A DNA stretch of 64,000 nt from Streptomyces sp. NBC_00358 (lineage in GTDB: Bacteria > Actinomycetota > Actinomycetes > Streptomycetales > Streptomycetaceae). A program made the translations under genes and the position numbers. Shown here piece by piece: positions 22,637 to 30,756 of this stretch. Where the stretch lies: NCBI RefSeq assembly GCF_036099295.1, contig NZ_CP107976.1, positions 3,596,001 to 3,660,000 of the forward strand, given 5' to 3'. The notes beneath the pieces are model-generated. The model was not told the origin of the DNA. It did no database searches and worked only from the letters and a program-made list of their open reading frames with translations. The first letter of the stretch is position 1; the number at the start of each line of letters is the position of its first letter.

Positions 22637-25324
22637 TCAGAACAGGCTCAGCAACGCCTCCGCCGGGTCCGTCAGCCCCGTCTCCCCGTCCGGCAGCGGG
22701 AGTTCGAACCACACGGTCTTGCCCCGCGGGGTCCGGCGCGAGCCCCACCCGGCGGAGAGGAGGCCGACGAGCTGCAGGCCCCGGCCGCCCTCGTCGGTGT
22801 CACGGGCGCGGCGGCGGCGCGGCTGGACGAGGCCGGCGTCCCAGACCTCGCAGACGAGGGTGCGGTCGAGCAGCAGCCGCAGCCGGATCTCGCCCTCGCC
22901 GTACCGCAGGGCGTTCGTCACCAGTTCGCTGACCAACAGTTCCGTCGTGTCGACGAGGGGCTCCAGGTTCCAGGCGACGAGCTGGGTGCGCGCGTACTCA
23001 CGGGCCCGCCCCACGCTGCGCGGCTCGCGGGGCAGGGTCCAGTCGCCGACGGAGTCGGCGGGCAGCCCCTGGACGCGCGCCATGAGCAGGGCGATGTCGT
23101 CCTCGCCGTGGTGGGTGTCGAGGGTGTTGAGGACGTGGTCGCAGACGTCCTCCAGCGGCCTGGAGGGATCGGTGAGGGCGCCGACGAACGCCTGGAGGCC
23201 CTCGTCGAGGGGGTGGTCGCGCGATTCGACCAGTCCATCCGTGTAGAGCGCCAACAGGGCCCCTTCGGGCAGTTCGACCTCCACCTCCTCGAAGGGCTCG
23301 CCGCCCACCCCGAGCGGCATCCCGGGCGGCACGTCGAGCATCAGCGCGGTCTCACCGGGCTCGACCAGCACGGGGGGCAGATGGCCGGCGTTGGCGAAGG
23401 TGCACCGGCGGGTCACGGAGTCGTAGACGGCGTACACGCAGGTCGCGAGGTACACCTCGGAGAGGTCGGCGTCGCGGGGCTGGCGGGCCGTGCGGGTGGC
23501 CTGCTGGACCCCTCCGGGGGTGCCGAGGCCGCGCGCGATCTCGTCCAGCGCCGAGAGGACTTCGGCGGGTTCGAGATCGAGCAGGGCCAAAGTGCGTACC
23601 GCAGTGCGGAGTTCACCCATCGCCACCGCGGCGCGCAGCCCGCGGCCCATCACGTCGCCCACCACGAGGGCCGTGCGGTGGCCGGGGAGTTCGATGACGT
23701 CGAACCAGTCGCCGCCGACCTCCGTCGCCGCGTTGCCCGGCAGATAGCGGCAGGCGATGTCGAGGCCGGAGGCCTCGGGGTCGCCCGGGGGCAGCAGGGA
23801 CCGCTGCAGGATGAGGGCGCGTTCGTGCTCGCGGCGGTAGAGGCGCGCGTTGTCGATACAGACGGCCGCGCGGGCCGCCAGCTCCACGGCCAGGGCCCGG
23901 TCGCGTTCCCCGAACGGCTCGCTGCCCTTCGTACGGGAGAACTGGGCGAGTCCGACGACGGTGTCGTGGGCGACCATCGGGACCGCGAGCGTGGAATGGA
24001 TGAGGCCGCCGTCCTCGGCGGGCACGTGCTGCGGCCGCGCGGTGCGCAGGGCGTCCGCGCAGGGCGAGTTGAACGGGTAGTGGTGGACCGCGCCGACGGC
24101 GACGGGTGCCGGGCCGCCGGCGAAGGGCGCGTCGGAGACGGCGCTGGCGAAGGCCACCCGGCGGAGTTCGGCGCTCCCGTCCACGAGTCCTGGCGGGGCC
24201 TCGTCGCCGGCCAGCAGACCCTGGTACAGATCGACCGTCGCGAGGTCGCAGAAGCCGGGGACGACGACGTCGAGGAGTTCGCGTGCGGTGGTCTCCAGGT
24301 CGAGGGAGTTGCCTATGCGGGCGCCCGCCTCGTTCAGAAGGGCGAGATTTCGCCGTGCCGCGGCCGCTTCCCGGGCGGCGGCGCGACGGGAGGTGATGTC
24401 GGTTCCGAGCCAGGCGATCCCGATGGGGCGCCCGCTTCCGCTGTGCACCCGGTAGAGGTTGATGGACCAGTGGCGGCGCTCGTCGGAACCGGGCACCTGC
24501 CCGGTGACGTGCATGTCCGTGATGGAGTCGCCGGTCTCCAGGACCCGGCGCAGGACCGCCGTCACCCGCTCGGCCTCCGCGCGCGGGAGGTAGTCGTGGA
24601 CCCCCTTGCCGCGGTGGTCGTCGACGCCGCCGCCGAAGATGGAGGCGAACCGCTGGTTGGCGCGCCGGACCCGGAGGTCGGTGTCGATCAGCAGGAATCC
24701 GAACGGAGATTGACCGAAAATCGCCTGCGAGGCGGCGAGATCCGTCTCGATGTTCCGCAGGGTGCGTACGTCCACGACGATGCACAGGGCGGCACGCTCG
24801 CCGTGCTCGGTCGTGGTCGGCATCACATAGACCTCGGCGAGGCCCTCGGCGCTCTCGCCGTCCGTGGTGGCGTCCTCGGAGGCGGGCATCCGGAAGGGCA
24901 CCAGGCCGGTCCACTCGCGGCCGTCCAGGATCTCCGCCATCTTGCGCTGACCGGACTCACGCCAGTCCGCGGGCACGAACGCCTCGATGGGGTCCATGCC
25001 GACGGCCTGCTCGGCGGAGATGCCGAAGATCTGCTCGGCCCGCAGACTCCACTGGTCGACCAGCCCGTCGGCGCCGATGGAGAAGGACGCGGCCTTGATG
25101 TAGTCGTAGATCGAACCGGGTGGACTGCTCTGCCACATCGCGTCCCCCGGCGGCACCTCGCCGATCGCGCCGTCGGCCGGGCCGGCCACCGCGCCGCCCA
25201 CTCCTTCGCCCGTGCCGTCCGCGGCGTCACCGGGAACCGTGCGCGCCGTATCGCCCGCCGCATCAGCCCTCGCGCCGTCCGACGGGTCCTCGGACTCCGT
25301 GGCCTTCGCTGGTATCTCGCTCAC
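22637..25324 (-). CDS. PAS-PAS-GAF-PP2C (SpoIIE) phosphatase with C-terminal ATPase domain
   Basis: 895 residues from GTG 25324 (GGAGGGG upstream). After an acidic, Ala-rich N-terminus of about 60 residues come: PAS 1 (about 65-180, with GISAEQAVGMDPIEAFVP), PAS 2 (about 190-310, with LLIDTDLRVRRANQRFASIF), GAF (about 325-490), and a SpoIIE-type PP2C phosphatase (about 500-710) with metal-site motifs GGDWFDVIELP and VVGDVMGRG. Last is an RsbW/SpoIIAB-like ATPase (about 755-890) with ELVTNALRYGEG and GGRGLQLVG. Such proteins dephosphorylate anti-sigma-factor antagonists and phosphorylate or bind partners, linking sensed signals to alternative sigma factors. No transmembrane segment, so it is cytosolic. 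Target unknown. Confidence 0.93.
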   Translation of the reverse strand: MSEIPAKATESEDPSDGARADAAGDTARTVPGDAADGTGEGVGGAVAGPADGAIGEVPPGDAMWQSSPPGSIYDYIKAASFSIGADGLVDQWSLRAEQIFGISAEQAVGMDPIEAFVPADWRESGQRKMAEILDGREWTGLVPFRMPASEDATTDGESAEGLAEVYVMPTTTEHGERAALCIVVDVRTLRNIETDLAASQAIFGQSPFGFLLIDTDLRVRRANQRFASIFGGGVDDHRGKGVHDYLPRAEAERVTAVLRRVLETGDSITDMHVTGQVPGSDERRHWSINLYRVHSGSGRPIGIAWLGTDITSRRAAAREAAAARRNLALLNEAGARIGNSLDLETTARELLDVVVPGFCDLATVDLYQGLLAGDEAPPGLVDGSAELRRVAFASAVSDAPFAGGPAPVAVGAVHHYPFNSPCADALRTARPQHVPAEDGGLIHSTLAVPMVAHDTVVGLAQFSRTKGSEPFGERDRALAVELAARAAVCIDNARLYRREHERALILQRSLLPPGDPEASGLDIACRYLPGNAATEVGGDWFDVIELPGHRTALVVGDVMGRGLRAAVAMGELRTAVRTLALLDLEPAEVLSALDEIARGLGTPGGVQQATRTARQPRDADLSEVYLATCVYAVYDSVTRRCTFANAGHLPPVLVEPGETALMLDVPPGMPLGVGGEPFEEVEVELPEGALLALYTDGLVESRDHPLDEGLQAFVGALTDPSRPLEDVCDHVLNTLDTHHGEDDIALLMARVQGLPADSVGDWTLPREPRSVGRAREYARTQLVAWNLEPLVDTTELLVSELVTNALRYGEGEIRLRLLLDRTLVCEVWDAGLVQPRRRRARDTDEGGRGLQLVGLLSAGWGSRRTPRGKTVWFELPLPDGETGLTDPAEALLSLF

Positions 25325-25571
25325 GCGAACCGTCCCCTCCAGCTCACCGCGTCCGGCACCGGTCACCGGGGGCGGCTGCCCGCAGTATCCAGCACTACGG
25401 CGCCGCACGACACGGTGTTCACGATCACAGCACGGTCCCGATGGTTTTTGGACCGGCCGCGACATACTCCCAGTCTTCTAACCAGGTGGCACCCCGTCGA
25501 ATCAAACAACGCGAGACCCGTCGTGGGCCCGATCCGGCCGGACGCCGTACGGGGGTCCCGGTCTCCGGGTC

Positions 25572-26030
25572 TCAGCCCGGCACGGCCAGCTCGAACCAGA
25601 CGGTCTTGCCGGTGTCCGCGGGCCGGGTGCCCCAGCGCCTGCACGAGCCGGCCACGAGCTGGAGGCCGCGGCCGCTCTCGTCCGAGGTGTCGGCGGCCCG
25701 TTCGCGGGGCGGGTCCGGCAACGGGTCGGAGACCTCGACGCGGAGCGAGCCCGGCACGCCCTCGGGACGCACCAGACGGACGCCGATCGGGCCCGTCGCA
25801 TGACGGAGGGAGTTCGTCACCAGTTCACTGACCAGCAGCGCGGCGATGTCGCCGAGGGAGTCGAGCCCCCAATCGCGCAGTTGTCCCCGGACGACGGCGC
25901 GGGCGGTGCGGACGGCACCGGGCTCCGCGGGAAAGGTCCACTCTGCGCAGTCGCCTTCGGTGTCGATCAAGCCGATCACTTCCCAGACCAGGAACCCACC
26001 CATGTCCGGTTTCGTGGGATTAATTGGCAC
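25572..26030 (-). CDS. Anti-sigma-factor-like ATP-binding protein (HATPase_c)
   Basis: 152 residues from GTG 26030. An internal ATG at 26003 is an alternative start; neither has an obvious ribosome site. The Bergerat-fold kinase motifs are ALLVSELVTNSLRHATG (N box) and DESGRGLQLV (G2-type box), with a C-terminal GKTVWFELAVP that closely matches the end of the large phosphatase encoded just downstream. Such single-domain proteins bind sigma factors or phosphorylate STAS antagonists. It lies 247 bp upstream of the phosphatase gene on the same strand, so it could be its partner or a duplicated, freed ATPase domain. Confidence 0.85.
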   Translation of the reverse strand: MPINPTKPDMGGFLVWEVIGLIDTEGDCAEWTFPAEPGAVRTARAVVRGQLRDWGLDSLGDIAALLVSELVTNSLRHATGPIGVRLVRPEGVPGSLRVEVSDPLPDPPRERAADTSDESGRGLQLVAGSCRRWGTRPADTGKTVWFELAVPG

Positions 26031-26110
26031 ATACCCGATATGCCTGATGCCTTACCGCACTCAGGGGCACACTGTGGCGCGAACGGCTTACGAATTCCAC
26101 ACCCGGCTCA

Positions 26111-26518
26111 TCAGGCGCCCGGGTCGAGCCACGGCAGCGCGCCCTTGACCGCCGGTACGTCCTGGTCCAGCCAGTCCACGCCCCACACGTCCGCGGGTGC
26201 CAGCCAGCGCAGCTCGTCGTGATCCTGAAGGGCCGCGGGCTCGGCCGAGCCGGGCAGCAGCCGGGCGGCCCACACCACCAGCACGTATCCGGGCTTCAGG
26301 GGCCACTCGCCGGGGACGCGCTCCAGCGCTTCCGCGTCGACGCCGAGTTCTTCGCGCAGCTCGCGCACGAGGGCGCTCTCGGGGGTCTCGCCGGGCTCGA
26401 CCTTGCCGCCCGGCAACTCCCAGCGCCCTGCCAGGTCGGGGGGCGCACTACGGCGGGCGGCGAGCAGGCGCCCGTCGCGCACCAGGGCACCTCCGACCAC
26501 CACGATCCGTTCCGTCAT
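26111..26518 (-). CDS. Nudix hydrolase (MutT-like)
   Basis: 135 residues from ATG 26518. It starts [20 protein letters not shown], and the complete Nudix box [23 protein letters not shown] (split here as [12 protein letters not shown] and [11 protein letters not shown]) has the metal-binding glutamates. The order and length fit MutT-type (d)CTP or 8-oxo-dGTP pyrophosphohydrolases that clean the nucleotide pool. The last part ([20 protein letters not shown]) is typical of actinobacterial members. It lies 44 bp downstream of a small SPOR-like gene on the same strand and 80 bp before the ATPase gene. Confidence 0.93.
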   Translation of the reverse strand: MTERIVVVGGALVRDGRLLAARRSAPPDLAGRWELPGGKVEPGETPESALVRELREELGVDAEALERVPGEWPLKPGYVLVVWAARLLPGSAEPAALQDHDELRWLAPADVWGVDWLDQDVPAVKGALPWLDPGA

Positions 26519-26562
26519 GCGCCGGAGCCTACGGGAGCGGGAGGGGTCATGGGCGAGCCCGG

Positions 26563-26745
26563 TCAGCGGGTTCCGTTCTGCCCGATCCGCTCGACCCAGT
26601 AGAGCTGTTTGTGCCCGCGGTCGTCGAGGCTGTCCGCGATCTTCTGAGCCTCGGCGCGGGTCGCGTACCTGCCCACGCGGTAGCGGTTGCCGTTGTCGTC
26701 CTGCCGTATGACGAGCCAGGGAAGCGTGATCGTGCCGTCGTTCAT
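26563..26745 (-). CDS. Small SPOR-like protein
   Basis: 60 residues from ATG 26745, with GGAGGGG 6 nt upstream, a strong site that overrides an upstream open extension. The sequence [19 protein letters not shown] followed by LYWVERIG has the strand-helix-strand rhythm of SPOR-like peptidoglycan-binding repeats ([12 protein letters not shown] is close to the usual R-V-G-x-F-x-x-x-x-x-A). No signal peptide, so a cell-wall role is doubtful. It may be a cytoplasmic homologue. Conserved short proteins of this type are common in Streptomyces and uncharacterised. Confidence 0.75.
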   Translation of the reverse strand: MNDGTITLPWLVIRQDDNGNRYRVGRYATRAEAQKIADSLDDRGHKQLYWVERIGQNGTR

Positions 26746-27237
26746 CAAGCCCCTCCACTTCCCGCCCCGGGCCCCCGCCCAACCCCGCATTCCAAGGAAA
26801 CCGCAATCCGCATATGCCCGAGCCTACGCCTAACCTTCACGCAGCGAATACGCCTTTTCACAAAGAGGTACGCAACCGGCCAGTAAGGAACGCCGGCCCA
26901 GGGGGCGCACGCCACCGAACACGCCGCCCACCGCTCCGCGCGCACCCACGAGCAGGGCGAAGTCCTTCCCTGGACGGCGACTTGAGAAAGGCCAGATTCC
27001 AACTGGGGTGCCAGGCAGGCCTGTTGAGGCATGGACGGACAGCATCGGCGGAGAGCGGGGGCCCTCGGGCCGGACCGGGGCAAGCGGTCGGCGGCCGGCG
27101 AGGGGGCCGAGGGCCCGCGGTCGGTTCGGGGTCGCCGACCGGCGGTCCGCACCGGAACCGCCGGCCGGCGCGGCCACGCCCCGGCCGTGGCACCCGCCGG
27201 AAAGCCGACCCCTAGACCCCGCAGGGGTGACGCACGG
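26746..27237. other. Gene-free stretch with no supported feature
   Basis: 492 bp between the SPOR-like gene and the GntR gene. Open frames exist on both strands but lack ribosome sites and are Arg/Pro/Gly-rich. One minus-strand frame (about 26830-27045, 71 codons from ATG) ends [10 protein letters not shown] and might be translated, but I cannot support it. The left end (26800-26900) is relatively AT-rich and probably carries the promoter of the 26745 gene. Confidence 0.4.
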
Positions 27238-27990
27238 TCACTTCACCGGCAGGTGGTAGGCGATCCGGTACCGGTCCGCCGGGACGACCACGTCCGCCGT
27301 CTCCACCGGACGGCCCGAGGCGTAGAAGGTCCGCTGGATGACGACGACCACATGCCCCGGTACGCCACCCAGAGCGAGGAGTTCCTCGGCGAGGCCGGGA
27401 CGCGCGCCCACCTCCTCCGTGACGTTGTCCACGATCACGTCGATGGCCGCCATGCGCTCGACGACCCCCATGCCGCCGAGCGGCCCCTCCTCGGGAAGCA
27501 TCACCGGCGTACGCCCGGTGACGGCGAGCGGCTCCCACGAGGTGGAGAGCATCATCGCCTCGCCGCCGTCCCGGTAGACGTAGTTCGTGCACATCACGCG
27601 GTCGCCCGGCTGGATGGCCAGCCGCTCGGCGATGGCTCCGCTCGCCTCCACCTGCCGGCTGCGGGACTCCCAGGTGCCGCGCACGGCGAGGTCGGCCTGC
27701 TCCTGGCGGAACGGGGTGGCGCCGCTGTCCGGCCGGTATCCGGAGCGGGCCACGCGGCGCGGCACCGGCCGCTCCCGCACGTAGGTGCCCGACCCGGAGC
27801 GGCCCTCGACCAGCCCCTCGGCCATCAGCACCTTGCGCGCCTCCAGGGCGACCGTGTCCGAGACGCCGTACTCCTCGCGGATCCTGGCCTGCGAGGGGAG
27901 CCGGGTGTGCGGTGGCAGCGAGCCGTCGACGATCTTCTTGCGGAGATCACCCGCGACACGCAAGTACGCCGGCTGCTCACCGAAAGTCAC
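27238..27990 (-). CDS. GntR-family (HutC/UTRA) transcriptional regulator
   Basis: 250 residues from GTG 27990, with GGGAG upstream. The N-terminal winged helix (about residues 7-75) shows LRKKIVDGSLPPHTRLPSQ, EEYGVSDTVALEARKVLMAEG and the wing GRSGSGTYVRER. A UTRA effector-binding domain follows (about 105-245), with GDRVMCTNYVYRDGGEAMM and VVVIQRTFYASGRPVE. Members sense small molecules or phosphosugars and usually repress adjacent genes. No metabolic target lies next to it, so it may act on itself or at distant sites. It also resembles the KorSA/TraR regulators of actinomycete mobile elements, though no such element is visible here. A short upstream region carries dyads (28006-28048). Confidence 0.93.
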   Translation of the reverse strand: MTFGEQPAYLRVAGDLRKKIVDGSLPPHTRLPSQARIREEYGVSDTVALEARKVLMAEGLVEGRSGSGTYVRERPVPRRVARSGYRPDSGATPFRQEQADLAVRGTWESRSRQVEASGAIAERLAIQPGDRVMCTNYVYRDGGEAMMLSTSWEPLAVTGRTPVMLPEEGPLGGMGVVERMAAIDVIVDNVTEEVGARPGLAEELLALGGVPGHVVVVIQRTFYASGRPVETADVVVPADRYRIAYHLPVK

Positions 27991-28005
27991 TTAGCCGCTC
28001 CCATC

Positions 28006-28048
28006 AGGTTGTACAGACAGCAACAGCGTGGCAACCGTGGGTTGTGCC
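28006..28048. promoter_or_regulatory. Candidate operator/promoter region of the GntR gene
   Basis: TGTACA palindrome at 28010-28015 and an imperfect dyad GGCAACC-GTG-GGTTGTGCC at 28030-28048, both immediately upstream of the minus-strand start at 27990. On the minus strand TTGCCA and TACAAC lie about 15 bp apart and could be a weak -35/-10. Autoregulation is the simplest reading. Confidence 0.35.
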
Positions 28049-28137
28049 ATGCAAGCAAAGGCCAGAGATTCACTCGATGTGATGACGCAGCCCCTTGAGG
28101 GCATTACGCAGGCACTTTCTCCCCACTGTGGCCGCCG

Positions 28138-29439
28138 TCACACCTCGATTCCGGCGCCGCCTTCGCCACCGTTATCGCCGCCCCCGCCCTGGTCGTACTT
28201 CGGCGGGGTGGTGGCGAGCCCCAGAGCCTTGCGGGTGGTGACGGTCTTGTCCGCGTCGATGAGTTTCATCGCCTTTTCGTAGTGCCGGTAGAAGGTGTCC
28301 GCGTCCGACGCGTCCGCGGCCTTCGACCACTCCTTCCGGGACCGGTCGAGGTTCTTGGCCACAGCCGCGACGCGCCCGCTCGCGGCGGGCGCGAACGTGT
28401 GGCCGCGGAGCAGCCCCGCCTGCTCGGCGAGCGCACGCGAGACCCTGGTCGCCCACTTCTTGTGACCCGGCAGATCGTCCTCGACGTACGCCTTGTCCGG
28501 AGCCGAGTCCATCGCCCTGTTGAGGATCCGCGCGGCCTTGAGATAGGCGAGCTGGTCCGCGTCGAGGTTCGTGGCGTCCTTGCGCAGCGAGCCGGTCAGC
28601 GTGCCCTGCTTGTCGGTGTTCCCGAACATGCAGGTGATCTCGCGGTCACCTTCGCGCCAGCTCTGCCGAGTCGGCGTGAAGTAGTAGACGTCGACGTCGT
28701 CCGGCACGGCCCAGCCGTCCATCGCGTACGTGTCCATGAGCGCGTAGCACTTGTCGCCGGCTTCGGCGGAGACCGCGGAGTCGCCGGGGAAGGAGTCGCC
28801 GTTCGCGGTCGTCGCGGCGAAGACCTCGGCGTCGTGCTTCCCGGAGCAGGGCACCGTGTCGACGTCGTAGGCAAGGCCTTCCAAGGTGTCACCCGGCGCG
28901 TTGAAGCACTGGCCCTTGTGCAGGGAGAACGCGCTGCCGCCGGTGCCCGCGCCCTCCTGGACTCCGGACCAGATGTCGCCCCCTCCCCCGGCGACCATGA
29001 GCGCGAGCAGCAGGACCCCGATCGACGACATCACGATGCCGCCCACCGCCATCCCCTTGCCCCGCTCGCCACGCTTCTTGATCTGGACGAGCGCCACGAT
29101 CCCGAGCACGATCCCGACCCCGGGCAGGAAGCAGAGGATGCCGAGAACCAGCGCCGCTATCGCGAGCCCGTTGAAGGGCGCCGGCCGGTTGTACGGGGAG
29201 TAGCCCTGCCCCCAGGTCCGGTACGGACCCGCGTACGGGGACTGGCCTTGCTGGTACGGGTCTTGGGGGTACGCACCTCGCTGGTACGGGCCTTGGGGGT
29301 AGGGGCCCTGGGGGTACGGAGCGTGGGGATACGGAGGCGGGTGGGCGCCGGGCGACGACCCCGGTGCGCCTGGCGGCGTTCCGGGCGGCGGATACTGCCC
29401 CTCTGGCTGCTGCGGCCCGGGCGGCGGGGGTATGGCCAC
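28138..29439 (-). CDS. DUF4190 and septum-formation-domain membrane protein
   Basis: 433 residues from GTG 29439 (AGGAG upstream). The first 90 residues are a Pro/Gly/Tyr-rich tail with repeated PYPQGPY-type units. Next, a DUF4190 module has two membrane helices (AIAALVLGILCFLPGVGIVLGIVALV split by a short turn, then GGIVMSSIGVLLLALMVAG). The extracellular part has the septum-formation motif region: HKGQCFNAPG, VPCSGKHDAEVF and DKCYALMD, with conserved cysteines. A helical segment and an acidic Gly-rich tail end it. Homologues were linked to septation by family name only. It is probably an envelope protein of unknown role. Confidence 0.85.
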   Translation of the reverse strand: MAIPPPPGPQQPEGQYPPPGTPPGAPGSSPGAHPPPYPHAPYPQGPYPQGPYQRGAYPQDPYQQGQSPYAGPYRTWGQGYSPYNRPAPFNGLAIAALVLGILCFLPGVGIVLGIVALVQIKKRGERGKGMAVGGIVMSSIGVLLLALMVAGGGGDIWSGVQEGAGTGGSAFSLHKGQCFNAPGDTLEGLAYDVDTVPCSGKHDAEVFAATTANGDSFPGDSAVSAEAGDKCYALMDTYAMDGWAVPDDVDVYYFTPTRQSWREGDREITCMFGNTDKQGTLTGSLRKDATNLDADQLAYLKAARILNRAMDSAPDKAYVEDDLPGHKKWATRVSRALAEQAGLLRGHTFAPAASGRVAAVAKNLDRSRKEWSKAADASDADTFYRHYEKAMKLIDADKTVTTRKALGLATTPPKYDQGGGGDNGGEGGAGIEV

Positions 29440-29589
29440 GAGTTCCCTTGCTCCTCATCCACACACGATGGAACTACTGCACGACTGCCGAATGGCTGCG
29501 CGCATCGTATGCGCGGCACGGCCGGGGTCCTGACAGAGGCCGTGTGACGACCGCGGGCGACTCCGGCGCGTCGCGCCTAACCTGCGCGT

Positions 29590-30696
29590 ATGACTCCACT
29601 GCCGGACTGCTTCTGCCCCGCGGACGGCACCCGCGTCCCGGCCGGCTCGCTCGCCTGGTGCTGCCCGGTCTGCCGCGGCCCGCTCGATCTGGACTTCGCG
29701 CCCACCCCCGCTCCGCTCAGCTCGCTCACCGGGCGGGTGAACTCGCTGTGGCGGTACGCGGAGTGCCTGCCGCTGGCCGCGCCCACCATCAGCCTCGGCG
29801 AGGGCCGCACTCCGCTGGTACCGCTCGTCGAGGGCGTCTCCGCCAAGCTGGACTTCCTGATGCCGACGCTGTCGTTCAAGGACCGCGGGGCCGTGCTGCT
29901 GGCCGAACTGGCGCTGAGGCTGGGGCCGCGGCAGGTGATCGCCGACAGCAGCGGCAACGCGGGCACGGCGGTCGCCGCGTACAGTGCGCGGGCCGGACTG
30001 CCCTGCACGGTGTACGTCCCCGAAGGCACCTCCACGAAGAAGCTGGAGCAGATCGAGGCGCACGGGGCACGGCCGCGGGTGGTCCGGGGCGACCGGGAGG
30101 CGACGGCACGGGCCGCGCGCGAGGCGGCCGACGAGGACGGCGTGTTCTACGCCTCGCACGTGTTCAACCCGTACTTCCTGCACGGCACGAAGACCTACGT
30201 CCACGAACTCTGGGAGGACCTCGGCGGACGTCTGACGGACGTCGTGGTGGTGCCGGTCGGCAACGGCACGCTGCTCCTCGGCGCGGCCCTCGCCGTCGCC
30301 GAACTCCACGCGGCGGGACTGATCGACCGCCGGCCCGCCCTGTACGCCGTCCAGTCCGCCGCGGTCGCCCCGCTGGCCCGCGCCTGGTCCGAGGGCGCCG
30401 ACGATCTCGTCGGCGTCACCCCGACGGCGCCCACCTTCGCCGAGGGCATCGCGATCCCGCGCCCGCCCCGGGCCCGCCAGATCCTGCGCGCGGTACGCGC
30501 CTCGGGGGGCGCCTTCCTGACCGTGACGGAGGACCAGATCCGTCACGCCCAGACGGATCTGGCGGGACGCGGACTGTACGTGGAGTCCACGGGAGCGGCC
30601 TGCTGGGCGGCGGTACGAGAGGGCGCCCTCGGCCGACGGGAGGCCGTGGTACCGCTGTGCGGAGCCGGGGCGAAGACGGGCATGGCGCGCGCCTGA
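29590..30696 (+). CDS. Threonine synthase-like PLP-dependent enzyme
   Basis: 368 residues from an ATG. The N-terminus has a zinc-ribbon-like CFCPADGT and CCPVCRGP, as in many threonine synthases. The PLP lysine lies in LSFKDRGAV (about residue 98), and SSGNAGTAVAAYSA and VPVGNGTLLLG form the phosphate and cofactor loops of the fold II family. Threonine synthase converts O-phosphohomoserine to threonine, but the main thrC in Streptomyces is normally beside hom and thrB, so this is likely a paralogue with a related beta-replacement or lyase activity. It is divergent from the DUF4190 gene and convergent with the SNF2 gene. Confidence 0.88.
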   Translation: MTPLPDCFCPADGTRVPAGSLAWCCPVCRGPLDLDFAPTPAPLSSLTGRVNSLWRYAECLPLAAPTISLGEGRTPLVPLVEGVSAKLDFLMPTLSFKDRGAVLLAELALRLGPRQVIADSSGNAGTAVAAYSARAGLPCTVYVPEGTSTKKLEQIEAHGARPRVVRGDREATARAAREAADEDGVFYASHVFNPYFLHGTKTYVHELWEDLGGRLTDVVVVPVGNGTLLLGAALAVAELHAAGLIDRRPALYAVQSAAVAPLARAWSEGADDLVGVTPTAPTFAEGIAIPRPPRARQILRAVRASGGAFLTVTEDQIRHAQTDLAGRGLYVESTGAACWAAVREGALGRREAVVPLCGAGAKTGMARA

Positions 30697-30756
30697 TCCC
30701 GGGCCGCACGACGCGGCCGGGGATCACGACGCGGCCGGGGATCCGGACCGCGCGGC

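Noticed and set aside
20774..22748. Long minus-strand frame opposite the helical membrane protein
   Set aside because: Only its last 107 residues, from ATG 20681, with a clear ribosome site, look like a protein. The rest is shadow sequence.
23108..25831. Plus-strand frame of over 900 codons opposite the PAS/GAF phosphatase
   Set aside because: Shadow of the phosphatase gene, whose domains are all recognisable on the minus strand.
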